Positions 43,186-51,475 of a stretch of DNA of 64,000 nucleotides are shown piece by piece; positions within the stretch are counted from its first letter, which is position 1, and every line of letters begins with the position of its first letter. Under the pieces are notes generated by a model, which searched no databases, had not been told where the DNA came from, and saw nothing but the letters and a program-made list of their open reading frames with translations. Source of the stretch: Cyanobacteria bacterium FACHB-502 (GTDB taxonomy: Bacteria; Cyanobacteriota; Cyanobacteriia; Elainellales; Elainellaceae); the NCBI GenBank assembly GCA_014695325.1, contig JACJNZ010000014.1, positions 62,001-126,000 of the forward strand. Direction: 5' to 3'. A program made the position numbers and the translations under genes.

Positions 43186-43790
43186 CGCAAAAAGCTGGAT
43201 ACCAGCCAGAGAATCACAAAGGTGACGATCGCTGCAAAACTGTCTGCCGTGAGCGAGAGTGCGCTGAGCTGTGGCTGGAGCAGAGCTGCAAGCTGCGTCC
43301 CTACTACAACCCCTACAATCAACCCCAGCAGAGTCAGCAGGGTTGCCCGCAGGAATTTATTTTCTTTGCGATTCAAGTAGTAAATGCTGAGACAGATTCC
43401 TAGCGCAAGCGGCAGGGCGGGCTGCATCACTAAACTGAGTAAACTAGCCGCAAGAAACAGACCCCCAGGCAGCACAATTTCACTACGCCTCGGCGTATCA
43501 AGGAACTGCTGAAGCCAGTTAGAAGTCTGCTGCGCGACAACAGGGGTGGATTGAGGCACTGGCTCTGCTAGCTTTTCCGGGAAGCGAATTCGATCGGGCA
43601 CTTTGATCTTGCCTTCCTGACGCAGGCGGAGTCGATCCATCAATATGGCATCATAGGCGGCTTCGAGCGCCTCAACCTGCTTGCGCTCACTGCCGCAAGC
43701 CTCAACGAGCTGATTTTTAGCGGTTTGGATTTCGTCGAACGAGGCATCTTCATCTACCCCTAGCTGTTCGTAGGGATTTATATCGCTCAT
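43182..43790 (-). CDS. CPP1-like family protein with J-like domain
   Basis: A 202-residue membrane protein. The N-terminal J-like domain ('NPYEQLGVDEDASFDEIQTAKNQLVE') lacks the HPD motif. The C-terminal half has four hydrophobic segments. In plants the homologue CPP1 stabilises protochlorophyllide oxidoreductase and chloroplast import components; cyanobacterial members are chaperone-like membrane proteins. Its stop is the palindrome CTAG at 43182-43185, shared with the convergent transporter gene. Confidence 0.87.
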   Translation of the reverse strand: MSDINPYEQLGVDEDASFDEIQTAKNQLVEACGSERKQVEALEAAYDAILMDRLRLRQEGKIKVPDRIRFPEKLAEPVPQSTPVVAQQTSNWLQQFLDTPRRSEIVLPGGLFLAASLLSLVMQPALPLALGICLSIYYLNRKENKFLRATLLTLLGLIVGVVVGTQLAALLQPQLSALSLTADSFAAIVTFVILWLVSSFLR

Positions 43791-44202
43791 TGCTGACCTC
43801 CGGAGGACTCCCTTGACATAATTCGATTATGATTGGCATTAAGAAGTTTGAGGATGAGAGCAATCGCGACGCTCGCCGCCTCATTCCAAGTTTCCATTAA
43901 TACTGCTAGCCTATAGTTTAGCGATCTACCCTGAGTTTGCGAATAGAGTTGATCAAAATCATTACAGCATCCGCTGCCTGACCGAGTGCTCTACTGCAAA
44001 ACGGAAGCTTGTTATCTGTAAGATGTCTAATTCTTTAGGCAATAAGTTAATAATAGTTCTGATGGCAGCCTATCATGCAGAGTATAGATCTATTGTGAAC
44101 CTCATCGAAGTGGAATCGCTCGGTCGCTTGAAAAATTTACCTCAGCTTTAGACTCACTGCTGAGGTGTTGCCCATCTACGCTCATTCACGATTGCTAAGG
44201 TT
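43791..44202. promoter_or_regulatory. 412-base spacer before the response regulator
   Basis: The spacer separates the divergent CPP1-like (minus) and response regulator (plus) genes. It includes an 8-bp inverted repeat at 44139-44166 close to the regulator start. No gene or RNA of a known kind is visible. Confidence 0.4.
44139..44166 (+). promoter_or_regulatory. 8-bp inverted repeat before the response regulator
   Basis: Perfect arms ACCTCAGC (44139-44146) and GCTGAGGT (44159-44166) enclose a 12-base loop, 36 bases before the first ATG of the regulator gene. It may be a leader hairpin or a binding site, possibly for autoregulation. Confidence 0.35.
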
Positions 44203-44925
44203 ATGGCTATGGCACCAGCCAAGATTCTCGTAGTTGATGACGACCCCGCAATTCGGACGCTCATCCACCGATTTCTCTCTAAGCAGAATTATCAGCTCGA
44301 ATCCGCAGAAGACGGCAAAACGGCTCTGGCAGTGTTTGAGCAATTTAATCCTGATCTTGTGATCCTTGACGTTAATCTGCCCGATGCGATCGGTTACAAC
44401 CTCTGTCAAGAAATGCAAAGCCGAACAGGGGTGTTCGTGCTGATGCTGACCAGCCGCAGCGACGAGGCAGATAAAATTCGCGGATTCTCCCAGGGAGCGG
44501 ATGACTATCTCACCAAGCCCTTTAGTCTGGGTGAACTGGAAGTGCGAGTTGGTGCAATTCTGAAGCGGCAGCGACCCGTGACCGCTGCTGAGCAGCAGTG
44601 CCTCACCTTCAGCAGTCTGGCGATCGATCCAGTACGGCGAGAAGTGACGCTAAACGGCGACATGGTTCCCCTGACTGCCCTGGAATTTGATCTGCTGCAC
44701 TTCCTGGCTAGCCATCCAGGCCGAGTCTGGCGGCGAGCAGAGCTAATCCAGAAGGTTTGGGACTATGAATATGTGGGCGACCAGCGCGTGGTGGACGTTC
44801 ACATCGGGCAGATTCGTAAAAAGATCGAGATTGATACCTCTCAGCCTGCGCTGATTCAAACCGTTCGCGGTGTGGGCTACAAATTTGAGGCTCCTCAATT
44901 TGAAAAAGGTGAGTCTGCAACCTGA
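44203..44925 (+). CDS. OmpR/PhoB-type two-component response regulator
   Basis: A 240-residue regulator. The receiver domain (residues 5-125) has the acidic pocket Asp12-14, the phospho-acceptor Asp56 (LVILDVNLP) and Lys in LTKPFS. A winged-helix output domain (about 140-230) carries 'LTALEFDLLHFLASHPGRVWRRAELIQKVWDYEY' and 'RVVDVHIGQIRKKIE', so it binds DNA. It is not RpaA or RpaB by sequence as I recall them. No sensor kinase is adjacent, so it is an orphan in this window. ATG at 44203 or 44209 is equally plausible. Confidence 0.92.
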   Translation: MAMAPAKILVVDDDPAIRTLIHRFLSKQNYQLESAEDGKTALAVFEQFNPDLVILDVNLPDAIGYNLCQEMQSRTGVFVLMLTSRSDEADKIRGFSQGADDYLTKPFSLGELEVRVGAILKRQRPVTAAEQQCLTFSSLAIDPVRREVTLNGDMVPLTALEFDLLHFLASHPGRVWRRAELIQKVWDYEYVGDQRVVDVHIGQIRKKIEIDTSQPALIQTVRGVGYKFEAPQFEKGESAT

Positions 44926-45041
44926 GTCTGCAACTTAACTTAATCAATAATTGATTTGCACAATTGATTTGCCCTTCACGGAAGTTGATATCCAGCAAGG
45001 TTGATTGTTTTCGGATGCTCGTATCCCTGAGCTACAGCAAA

Positions 45042-45096
45042 GGCTGGTAGCTTGGGATCTTGAGTCCGTCACTACCAGCCATTTAGTTATTTTGGG
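45042..45096. terminator. Bidirectional terminator-like inverted repeat
   Basis: A 9-bp perfect inverted repeat GGCTGGTAG (45042-45050) / CTACCAGCC (45072-45080), with a 21-base loop, lies between the convergent response regulator and gap2 genes. On the plus strand it is followed by ATTTAGTTATTTT. It may end both transcripts. Confidence 0.5.
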
Positions 45097-45131
45097 TTAA
45101 TACAATTGGGTCAATCGCTTCCCGATCGTGA

Positions 45132-46145
45132 TTAGGCAGCCCAACGCTGAGCCACAACTTCTGCCAGGTCAACCACACGCTGGCTATAGCCCCACTCGTT
45201 GTCATACCAAGCAACAACTTTGACCATATCGCCACCCATCACCATCGTCAAGCTCGCATCCACGATCGACGACGCATCGGTTCCCCGGTAGTCGCAGGAG
45301 ACCAGCTCCAGATCGCTGTATGCTAAGACGCCTTTAAGCGAACCTTCAGCAGCGTTCTTCAGCACTTCGTTGACCTGTTCTACGATCGTCGGCTTCTCGA
45401 CCTGCACGACCAGATCCACGATCGAAACGTTGGGAGTGGGAACGCGGAGCGCAATCCCGTTCAGCTTGCCCTTCAGGTCAGGAAGAACTAGTGCTACTGC
45501 TTTTGCCGCCCCGGTCGTTGTAGGAACGATATTGAGCGCAGCAGCTCTTGCCCGACGCAGATCGCGGTGGCTAGCATCCAGGAGTCGCTGATCGCCTGTG
45601 TAGCTGTGGGTAGTGGTCATGGTGCCTTTAATGATGCCGAAGCTCTCGTGCAAGACTTTGGCGATCGGCGCAAGGCAGTTAGTGGTGCAGCTTGCGTTGC
45701 TGATAACGTTGTGCTTGCTGTGGTCATAGTCATGATGGTTGACGCCCACCACAAAAGTTCCATCATCGCCCTTGCCCGGAGCCGTAATCAAAACCTTTTT
45801 AGCCCCTGCTTCTAAGTGCTTTGATGCGCCTTCCTTTGAGACGAACACGCCCGTAGACTCGATGATTAAATCAACATCCCAGGCTCCCCAGGGCAAGTTT
45901 AGGGGATTGCGATCGGATGTGCATTTGATCACCTTGCCGTTGACCGTGATGGTGTTATCGTCCGCACTTACATCAGCATTGAACTTCCCTAGCATGGAGT
46001 CGTAGGTAAGCAGGTGAGCGTTCGTTTTGGGGTCGGAGGTATCATTAATGGCGACCACCTCAAGATTACTGCTCTCGCGCAAGGCCCAGCATCGTAAGAA
46101 GTTTCGTCCAATTCGCCCGAACCCGTTGATTGCTACTCTAATCAC
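45132..46145 (-). CDS. gap2: Glyceraldehyde-3-phosphate dehydrogenase, Gap2 type
   Basis: A 337-residue GAPDH, the Calvin-cycle type related to chloroplast GapA/B. It starts with GTG at 46145, giving the canonical [20 protein letters not shown]. The catalytic Cys153 ([12 protein letters not shown]) and His180 are present. The NAD(P)-binding part has '[18 protein letters not shown]', typical of the dual-cofactor Gap2, and not the Asp of strict NAD enzymes. This enzyme reduces 1,3-bisphosphoglycerate. A longer frame to 46250 adds residues without resemblance. A promoter lies just upstream. Confidence 0.97.
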   Translation of the reverse strand: MIRVAINGFGRIGRNFLRCWALRESSNLEVVAINDTSDPKTNAHLLTYDSMLGKFNADVSADDNTITVNGKVIKCTSDRNPLNLPWGAWDVDLIIESTGVFVSKEGASKHLEAGAKKVLITAPGKGDDGTFVVGVNHHDYDHSKHNVISNASCTTNCLAPIAKVLHESFGIIKGTMTTTHSYTGDQRLLDASHRDLRRARAAALNIVPTTTGAAKAVALVLPDLKGKLNGIALRVPTPNVSIVDLVVQVEKPTIVEQVNEVLKNAAEGSLKGVLAYSDLELVSCDYRGTDASSIVDASLTMVMGGDMVKVVAWYDNEWGYSQRVVDLAEVVAQRWAA

Positions 46146-46193
46146 TGCGTCTTGCCCTCTGTGAACGAATAAAGATCGATAGTAGTGAACCAG

Positions 46194-46223
46194 ATCATAC
46201 ACTCTTAGGAGTTTGCCTCTCAA
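46194..46223 (-). promoter_or_regulatory. Putative gap2 promoter
   Basis: On the minus strand TTGAGA (46218-46223 on the plus strand as TCTCAA) and TATGAT (46194-46199 as ATCATA) are 18 bases apart, and the -10 lies about 50 bases before the GTG start of gap2. A 6-base dyad ACTCTT-N14-AAGAGT (46201-46226) overlaps the promoter and may be an operator. Confidence 0.5.
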
Positions 46224-46489
46224 GAGTTGGGGATCAGAGATTGGGGGCAAAAAACGGGCGTTTCTCAGCCTGGAGACAGCCTAAAACCTTTGAAGGACAA
46301 GGATCCTAGCGTATCAAGAAGCAATAGGTCTTTATGCCTACTATCTTTTGATAAGACTAGTTAGTCCAATGTTGGAAGTGTTTTCTAGTAATTCATTTTC
46401 GGTTTGGGGCGATCGATCCGGTTTGGTGGCGGCAGGAGTAGGGGCAGGGTTTGCCAAAGGACATGGACGTGAATGGGTCTGAAGGAGTC

Positions 46490-46537
46490 AATTTCTAGCA
46501 AGCCTGTTCGATAAAATTTTTGTGGCTGCTAGAAATT
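46490..46537 (-). repeat. 11-bp inverted repeat after nadD
   Basis: Perfect arms AATTTCTAGCA (46490-46500) and TGCTAGAAATT (46527-46537) flank 26 bases. The stem extends by GCC/GGC after a one-base bulge. It lies 33 bases beyond the nadD stop on the minus strand, and could be a transcription end hairpin or a small repeated element. Confidence 0.6.
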
Positions 46538-46569
46538 TGGAATAACGCGGCTGATTAATCTCCTGGAAT

Positions 46570-47244
46570 TTACACTTCATAGAGATGATGCGTTGCGATA
46601 TAGTCCCGCACGGCTTCCGGCACCAGATAGCGAATCGATCGCTGCTGCTGGCAATGCTGGCGCACCAGGCTTGAGGAAACCTGCGCCATCGGCATTTGCA
46701 GAAGCTGCCATCTGACTTCGATTGCCTCAGTCCGCAGCTGGTCCGCCACCCTATCACAGCAGGATTCTAGCTGCTCAAGCGCATTTGCTGACACTGTACC
46801 CGTGGGGGCACAACTGTGCTGAACTGAGCGGGTATTCGCTCGAGGGGCAACCAGCCAGAGGCATTGTGGAATTAGCTCACGGCGACCGACCCAGCGCGGC
46901 AGGGAATGAAAAGCATCTAATCCTAAAATCCAGTGCCACTCGCAGGCTTCATAATGGTGCTGCAATGCCTTGAGCATATCGATTGCGTAGGCGGAGGCGG
47001 CAGGAGCGGCAATTTGCTCGAACGGGGGCAGGCAAAATCGGGGATGGGAATCGATCGCCCGTTGCACCATTTGATAACGGTGGTGAAAAGAAACGGGTTG
47101 AACGGTGGTTTTATAGGGGGCATGAGAGGTGGGAACCCACAAAATGCGATCGAGCCGTACCTGCTCCAGGGCAGTTTCAGCAGCGAGCAGATGTCCCCAG
47201 TGAATCGGGTTGAATGTGCCGCCAAAAATGCCTACCTTGCTCAT
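46570..47244 (-). CDS. nadD: Nicotinate-nucleotide adenylyltransferase
   Basis: NadD joins nicotinate mononucleotide and ATP to form deamido-NAD in NAD synthesis. The 224-residue protein has the nucleotidyltransferase motif GGTFNPIHWGH (residues 8-18), 'WVPTSHAPYK' and 'WILGLDAFHSLPRWVGRREL', and the C-terminal 'SSSLVRQHCQQQRSIRYLVPEAVRDYI', which is the SxxxR motif of this family. The length is normal. The start at ATG 47244 is standard. It is divergent from murC and sits upstream of gap2 on the same strand, but a spacer separates them. Confidence 0.94.
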   Translation of the reverse strand: MSKVGIFGGTFNPIHWGHLLAAETALEQVRLDRILWVPTSHAPYKTTVQPVSFHHRYQMVQRAIDSHPRFCLPPFEQIAAPAASAYAIDMLKALQHHYEACEWHWILGLDAFHSLPRWVGRRELIPQCLWLVAPRANTRSVQHSCAPTGTVSANALEQLESCCDRVADQLRTEAIEVRWQLLQMPMAQVSSSLVRQHCQQQRSIRYLVPEAVRDYIATHHLYEV

Positions 47245-47616
47245 AACCCAATTTCTTCTTTTTTTCTGGAATCACTCAAACGAATGGTGAAGTGATCCTA
47301 GATTTATTTGTTAGACTTACCCGTTACCAGCGATACCAGAGTGTAACAATTGTTGCTTTTTTCAAAACGACTGTTTCCTCTTTTCAATGGGAACGCTACG
47401 ATAAATCCTCAAAATTGCTTCTGCCGTCAGAAAATTAGGAGTTCTGCTGAATCGATCGAACCGATCGCTTCGTTGAATCTTCGTGCTTCTGAGTGATTAA
47501 TTGCGATATTTCGACGCAAATCAGGTTGAAAAAACTGGTGTTGGAGAGATGTCGCACAAAAAGCAATTCTTGCTATGATATCGCGTGTTATTTGGTGTGG
47601 TGTGGTGTAAGGAGCT
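47245..47616. other. 372-base divergent spacer
   Basis: Between nadD (minus) and murC (plus). A TATGAT at 47574-47579 is a possible -10 for murC, and AAGGAG is the ribosome binding site. A short run of the repeat GGTGT precedes it. No other feature is seen. Confidence 0.4.
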
Positions 47617-49113
47617 ATGATGCTGAACTCTGTGGACTTCAGCGGGAGACCATTTCATTTCATCGGCATTGGTGGAATTGGAATGTCTGCTCTCGCGTAT
47701 GTACTCACCAAGCGCAAACTGCCTGTTTCTGGGTCAGACCTTTCTCTCAACCATATTACGCAACGGCTTCAGGAGCAGGGCGCGCACATTTTCTGGAGTC
47801 AGGTTGCCGATAATCTCAAAGCATTCTGTTCGGCAAGCGTTTCTTCGGGAACAGAGATGCCATCCGGTTCAATTCAGCCAGTGCCGACCGATTGTTTCCT
47901 GCCCCAGGTCATTTGCTCGACGGCAATTCACCCTGCTAATCCAGAATATCGCGCTGCGCTGGAGATGGGGTGTCCGATTTTTCATCGATCGGAGTTGCTT
48001 GCCGCATTGATGCAGCAGCAGCGTGGCATTGCCGTTGCTGGAACCCATGGGAAAACGACTACTAGCAGCATGATTGGCTATTTGCTGCTTAAAGCAGGGC
48101 TAGACCCCACGATTATTGTCGGCGGCGAAGTGAATGCCTGGGAAGGCAATGCAGTTGTCGGTCAGGGAGAATATCTGGTTGCAGAAGCGGATGAGTCGGA
48201 TGGGTCGCTGGTGCGGCTTGCGGCTGAAATTGGTGTTGTTACAAATATCGAGCTGGATCATCCCGATCACTATGCCACCCTCGATGAGGTGATTGATACC
48301 TTTCAAACCTTTGCGCGGCAGTGCAAGACGCTGATTGGCTGTGTAGATTGCCCAACGGTGCAGGAAGCCCTTCAGCCTACGATTACCTACAGTCTAGAGC
48401 CCTCGGCTGATGCAGATTACACGGTCGATCGCGTGGTTTACAACGCAATGGGAATTTCGGCTCGCGTCTGGGAAAGGGGAGTGCTGCTGGGACAGCTCGA
48501 ACTACGTCTGTTAGGACGGCATAATCTCAGCAACTCGCTGGCGGCGATCGCGGTAGGACGAAAGCTGGGCTTGGGGTTTGAGCAGATTGCTGAAATTCTG
48601 GCAACGTTTGAAGGCGCACGTCGGCGATTTGAGCATCGCGGAGAGCATAACCAGATTCTTTTTATTGATGACTATGCTCATCACCCCAGCGAAATTCAGG
48701 TGACGCTGGCAGCCGCTCGTTTACGTGCCCAGATGACGACACCGCCCAGACGAGTGGTAGCCGTGTTCCAGCCCCATCGCTACAGCCGAACTCAGACTTT
48801 TCTTGCAGAGTTTGGCCAGGCATTTAGCGACGCTGATTTAGTGGTAATTACCGATATCTACAGTGCAGGCGAGCCCAATGTGGATAATATGACGGGACAG
48901 CAGGTGGCAGACACGATCGCCACTCATCATGCCCAAGTCATTTATCAGCCCACGCTTCAGAGCACGGCTGCCTTTTTGATAGAAACCTTGCTGGCAGGAG
49001 ACTTGGCGATCTTTTTAGGTGCAGGAAACCTCAATCGAATTATTCCTGAGCTGACTGCTTATTACCAAAAAGTTGATGAAAGCCGAGTAGAGGCTTGCGT
49101 TAGCCCTGCTTAG
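47617..49113 (+). CDS. murC: UDP-N-acetylmuramate-L-alanine ligase
   Basis: MurC adds L-alanine to UDP-N-acetylmuramic acid, the first amino-acid step of the peptidoglycan stem. The 498-residue protein is normal in length. The N-terminal nucleotide-binding domain starts 'HFIGIGGIGMSALAYVLTKR', the ATP motif is 'GTHGKTTTSSMIGYLL', and the C-terminal Mur ligase domain contains 'FEGARRRFEHRG', 'IDDYAHHPSEIQVTL' and 'FQPHRYSRTQTF'. All catalytic motifs are intact. murB follows on the same strand, the conserved order in cyanobacteria. A -10-like TATGAT and AAGGAG precede it. Confidence 0.97.
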   Translation: MMLNSVDFSGRPFHFIGIGGIGMSALAYVLTKRKLPVSGSDLSLNHITQRLQEQGAHIFWSQVADNLKAFCSASVSSGTEMPSGSIQPVPTDCFLPQVICSTAIHPANPEYRAALEMGCPIFHRSELLAALMQQQRGIAVAGTHGKTTTSSMIGYLLLKAGLDPTIIVGGEVNAWEGNAVVGQGEYLVAEADESDGSLVRLAAEIGVVTNIELDHPDHYATLDEVIDTFQTFARQCKTLIGCVDCPTVQEALQPTITYSLEPSADADYTVDRVVYNAMGISARVWERGVLLGQLELRLLGRHNLSNSLAAIAVGRKLGLGFEQIAEILATFEGARRRFEHRGEHNQILFIDDYAHHPSEIQVTLAAARLRAQMTTPPRRVVAVFQPHRYSRTQTFLAEFGQAFSDADLVVITDIYSAGEPNVDNMTGQQVADTIATHHAQVIYQPTLQSTAAFLIETLLAGDLAIFLGAGNLNRIIPELTAYYQKVDESRVEACVSPA

Positions 49114-49192
49114 GGGTATATATCCCGCTCCGGGTGCGCTCTACCGCTTTGATCCTTTATTGTTTCTGCAAGCATTCTCATCCTGCATCTTT

Positions 49193-50224
49193 ATGACCCT
49201 TTCCCATGATCCCACGACTGCTGCTCCCGTTCAACCCAAACTGGGCTATCGAGCAATGCCTGAATCATCCTTCCTCCCGCTGGGGCAGCCACCGCAGCCG
49301 ATTCGTCTGCCAGGAACAGACTGTCTCATCAAGCCCAAAGTCCCCCTATCGACGCTGACCTCGTATCGGGTCGGGGGTCCAGCGGAGCTTTATGCCGCCC
49401 CTCGCACACTCGAAGATTTGCAGCTCAGCCTTGCCTGGGCAAACGATCGCGGTTTACCAGTTACGTTTCTGGGGGCAGGCAGCAATCTGCTCGTCAGCGA
49501 TCGAGGTTTGCCAGGGCTAGTGATTTGCACCCGACGGCTTCGCTACACCCACTTCGATGAAGAAACGGGGCAGGTGACGGCAGGGGCAGGCGTTTCGCTA
49601 GTTCGGCTTGCATGGCAAGCGGCAGAGCGAGGATGGCAGGGGTTGGAATGGGCAGTGGGAATTCCCGGAACGGTAGGCGGCGCGGTGGTGATGAATGCGG
49701 GGGCACACCACTCCTGTACTGCAGAGATTTTGGTCAATACAAACGTGTTAAATCGATCGGGTGAGCCGTCGCTGCTGCTGCCTGCGGATTTGCGCTATAG
49801 CTATCGATCGTCCAGTTTGCAAACCGCTGCGGCAAATAAAGATCAGCCCCTCCGGCTCGTGACCGAAGCAACCCTGCAACTGCAACCCGGCGCACGCCCA
49901 GACACGGTACTGGCGGCTACAACCGAACATCTCGATCAGCGGCGAAATACCCAGCCTTATCACCTGCCAAGCTGCGGCAGTGTGTTTCGCAATCCTGCAT
50001 CGCACAAAGCGGGGTGGCTGATTGAGCAGACGGGCTTAAAAGGGTATCAAATTGGCGGAGCACAAATTGCCCAGCGTCATGCAAACTTTATTTTGAATTG
50101 TGGTGGAGCGACTGCAAGTGACATTCTGAATTTGATTCGCCATGCTCAGGAGCAGGTCGATCGGCGCTGGTCACTGTGGTTAGAACCGGAAGTGAAGATG
50201 CTGGGCGAGTTTCAGGCAGCTTAA
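49193..50224 (+). CDS. murB: UDP-N-acetylenolpyruvoylglucosamine reductase
   Basis: MurB reduces the enolpyruvyl group to form UDP-N-acetylmuramic acid, with FAD and NADPH. The protein is 343 residues from ATG at 49193 (a TTG at 49160 would add 11 residues). The FAD domain has 'YRVGGPAELYAAPRTLEDL', 'FLGAGSNLLVSDRG' and 'GIPGTVGGAVVMNAGAH'. The catalytic serine is in SCGSVFRNP and the catalytic glutamate is in 'WLEPEVKMLG'. The N-terminal 40 residues are a variable leader. The gene follows murC with a short gap, so the two steps of UDP-MurNAc production and use are linked. Confidence 0.96.
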   Translation: MTLSHDPTTAAPVQPKLGYRAMPESSFLPLGQPPQPIRLPGTDCLIKPKVPLSTLTSYRVGGPAELYAAPRTLEDLQLSLAWANDRGLPVTFLGAGSNLLVSDRGLPGLVICTRRLRYTHFDEETGQVTAGAGVSLVRLAWQAAERGWQGLEWAVGIPGTVGGAVVMNAGAHHSCTAEILVNTNVLNRSGEPSLLLPADLRYSYRSSSLQTAAANKDQPLRLVTEATLQLQPGARPDTVLAATTEHLDQRRNTQPYHLPSCGSVFRNPASHKAGWLIEQTGLKGYQIGGAQIAQRHANFILNCGGATASDILNLIRHAQEQVDRRWSLWLEPEVKMLGEFQAA

Positions 50225-50397
50225 TTTCTTTCGGTTGCTTTCGATCGATAGCTTTCGGCGATGCAAAGGCATTGTCACCTATACTGGAGAGGTTAAAAAC
50301 ATTGCGCCCACTCTTGGGAGCCATTGCATCCTCGCAATCCAGTTGTGCCAGGTGGGAATAATGGTTAAGTAAACGTTCAACCCTGTAGCGAGAGAGT

Positions 50398-50742
50398 ATG
50401 TCAAAAGGACAAGGTTTCGGCTTCGGTCTGGGCAAGATGAAAGAGCTGACTGAGGCATTTAAAAAAGCTCAGCAGGTTCAAGAAGGCGCGAAAAAGCTGC
50501 AAGAAGAACTGGAGCAGATGGAAATTTCGGGCGAAGCTGGCGGCGGACTGGTCAAGGTCGTGATGAGTGGCAACCAGGAGCCTCGTCGAGTCGAAATCGC
50601 GCCCGATGTGCTGGGCGAAGGCGCAGAAGTGCTGTCTGACCTGGTGACTGCGGCAATGAAGGATGCCTACAACAAGTCCACGGCAACAATGCGGGAACGG
50701 ATGGAAGAATTAACTTCTGGTTTAAATATTCCTGGAATGTAG
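50398..50742 (+). CDS. YbaB/EbfC family nucleoid-associated protein
   Basis: A 114-residue small protein of the YbaB/EbfC family. The core '[50 protein letters not shown]' is typical, with a helical dimer arm before a beta sheet. Family members bind DNA as dimers and shape the nucleoid. The start is ATG at 50398. A terminator follows about 185 bases on. It is often linked to recR in other bacteria, but not here. Confidence 0.92.
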   Translation: MSKGQGFGFGLGKMKELTEAFKKAQQVQEGAKKLQEELEQMEISGEAGGGLVKVVMSGNQEPRRVEIAPDVLGEGAEVLSDLVTAAMKDAYNKSTATMRERMEELTSGLNIPGM

Positions 50743-50924
50743 TCTGGAATCTGATCTGGAATGTAGTTCTGATACTGCTCAACAAAAATACCTTTGGCAG
50801 TTCCCCGGCTTTGCAAGCAAGTTAAGCTGGGAATTGTTTTGTTAATTTGATCAGACTGTACAAATAAACCGTACAAAGCGGCAGAAATGTGATTCTGCGA
50901 TAGCAACTTTAATTGAGAAGCACG

Positions 50925-50950
50925 AGGGGCAGCAGCCCCTTTATTTTTTA
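50925..50950 (+). terminator. Rho-independent terminator
   Basis: A 6-bp stem AGGGGC (50925-50930) / GCCCCT (50935-50940) with an AGCA loop is followed by TTATTTTTTA. It lies about 180 bases after the YbaB-like gene and is the likely end of that transcript. Confidence 0.7.
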
Positions 50951-51033
50951 TTTTAATTTTTACCTTTTAATGCTTTTATTTTTCTAGTGCTTTTATTCTG
51001 ATTGCCTGTGAATGCGTCCAGTAATGATGCAGA

Positions 51034-51447
51034 ATGATTCAGATCGATCGTCTTGACCACCTGGTTTTAACGGTACGGGATATTGAGAGAACTTGCGCTT
51101 TTTATACTGCCGTTTTGGGTATGGAACTAATCACCTTTGGTGAGGGACGAAAAGCTTTGCGGTTTGGTCAACAAAAAATTAATTTGCACGAGGCAGGCAA
51201 AGAATTTGGACCGAGAGCAAGTCATCCAGTTTGTGGCTCTGCGGACTTATGTTTGATTACCTCAACGCCTTTGGCCAATGTTTTGCAGCATTTTCAGCAG
51301 CATCAAATCGAAATTGAAGCGGGCATCGTCGATCGGACAGGGGCGATCGGTTTAATTCGATCGATTTACATTCGTGATCCAGATGGCAATCTATTGGAGA
51401 TTTCGAGCGACATCGATGCTGAGACGCTGACGAGCCAACCTGATTAA
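51034..51447 (+). CDS. VOC (glyoxalase/dioxygenase fold) family protein
   Basis: A 137-residue single-domain VOC protein of two beta-alpha-beta-beta-beta modules. The metal-type ligands are likely His10 (RLDHLVLTV), His52-region ('QKINLHEAGKEFG') and a Glu in 'IYIRDPDGNLLEIS'. Related single-domain members are glyoxalase-like, dioxygenase-like or fosfomycin-resistance-like; the family does not decide the function. The start ATG at 51034 is preceded by no strong ribosome binding site. The next gene follows after a short gap. Confidence 0.82.
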   Translation: MIQIDRLDHLVLTVRDIERTCAFYTAVLGMELITFGEGRKALRFGQQKINLHEAGKEFGPRASHPVCGSADLCLITSTPLANVLQHFQQHQIEIEAGIVDRTGAIGLIRSIYIRDPDGNLLEISSDIDAETLTSQPD

Positions 51448-51475
51448 ACGTCCTCTCCAAGGAGCATCCTTTCCA

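Larger units (their letters stand above)
46146..46569. other. 424-base spacer between nadD and gap2
   Basis: It holds the gap2 promoter near its left end and an 11-bp inverted repeat near the nadD stop (46490-46537). Nothing else is recognisable. Confidence 0.5.

Noticed and set aside
45042-45080. 9-bp inverted repeat as the end of an insertion sequence
   Set aside because: No transposase or target duplication is present; it fits a terminator between convergent genes.
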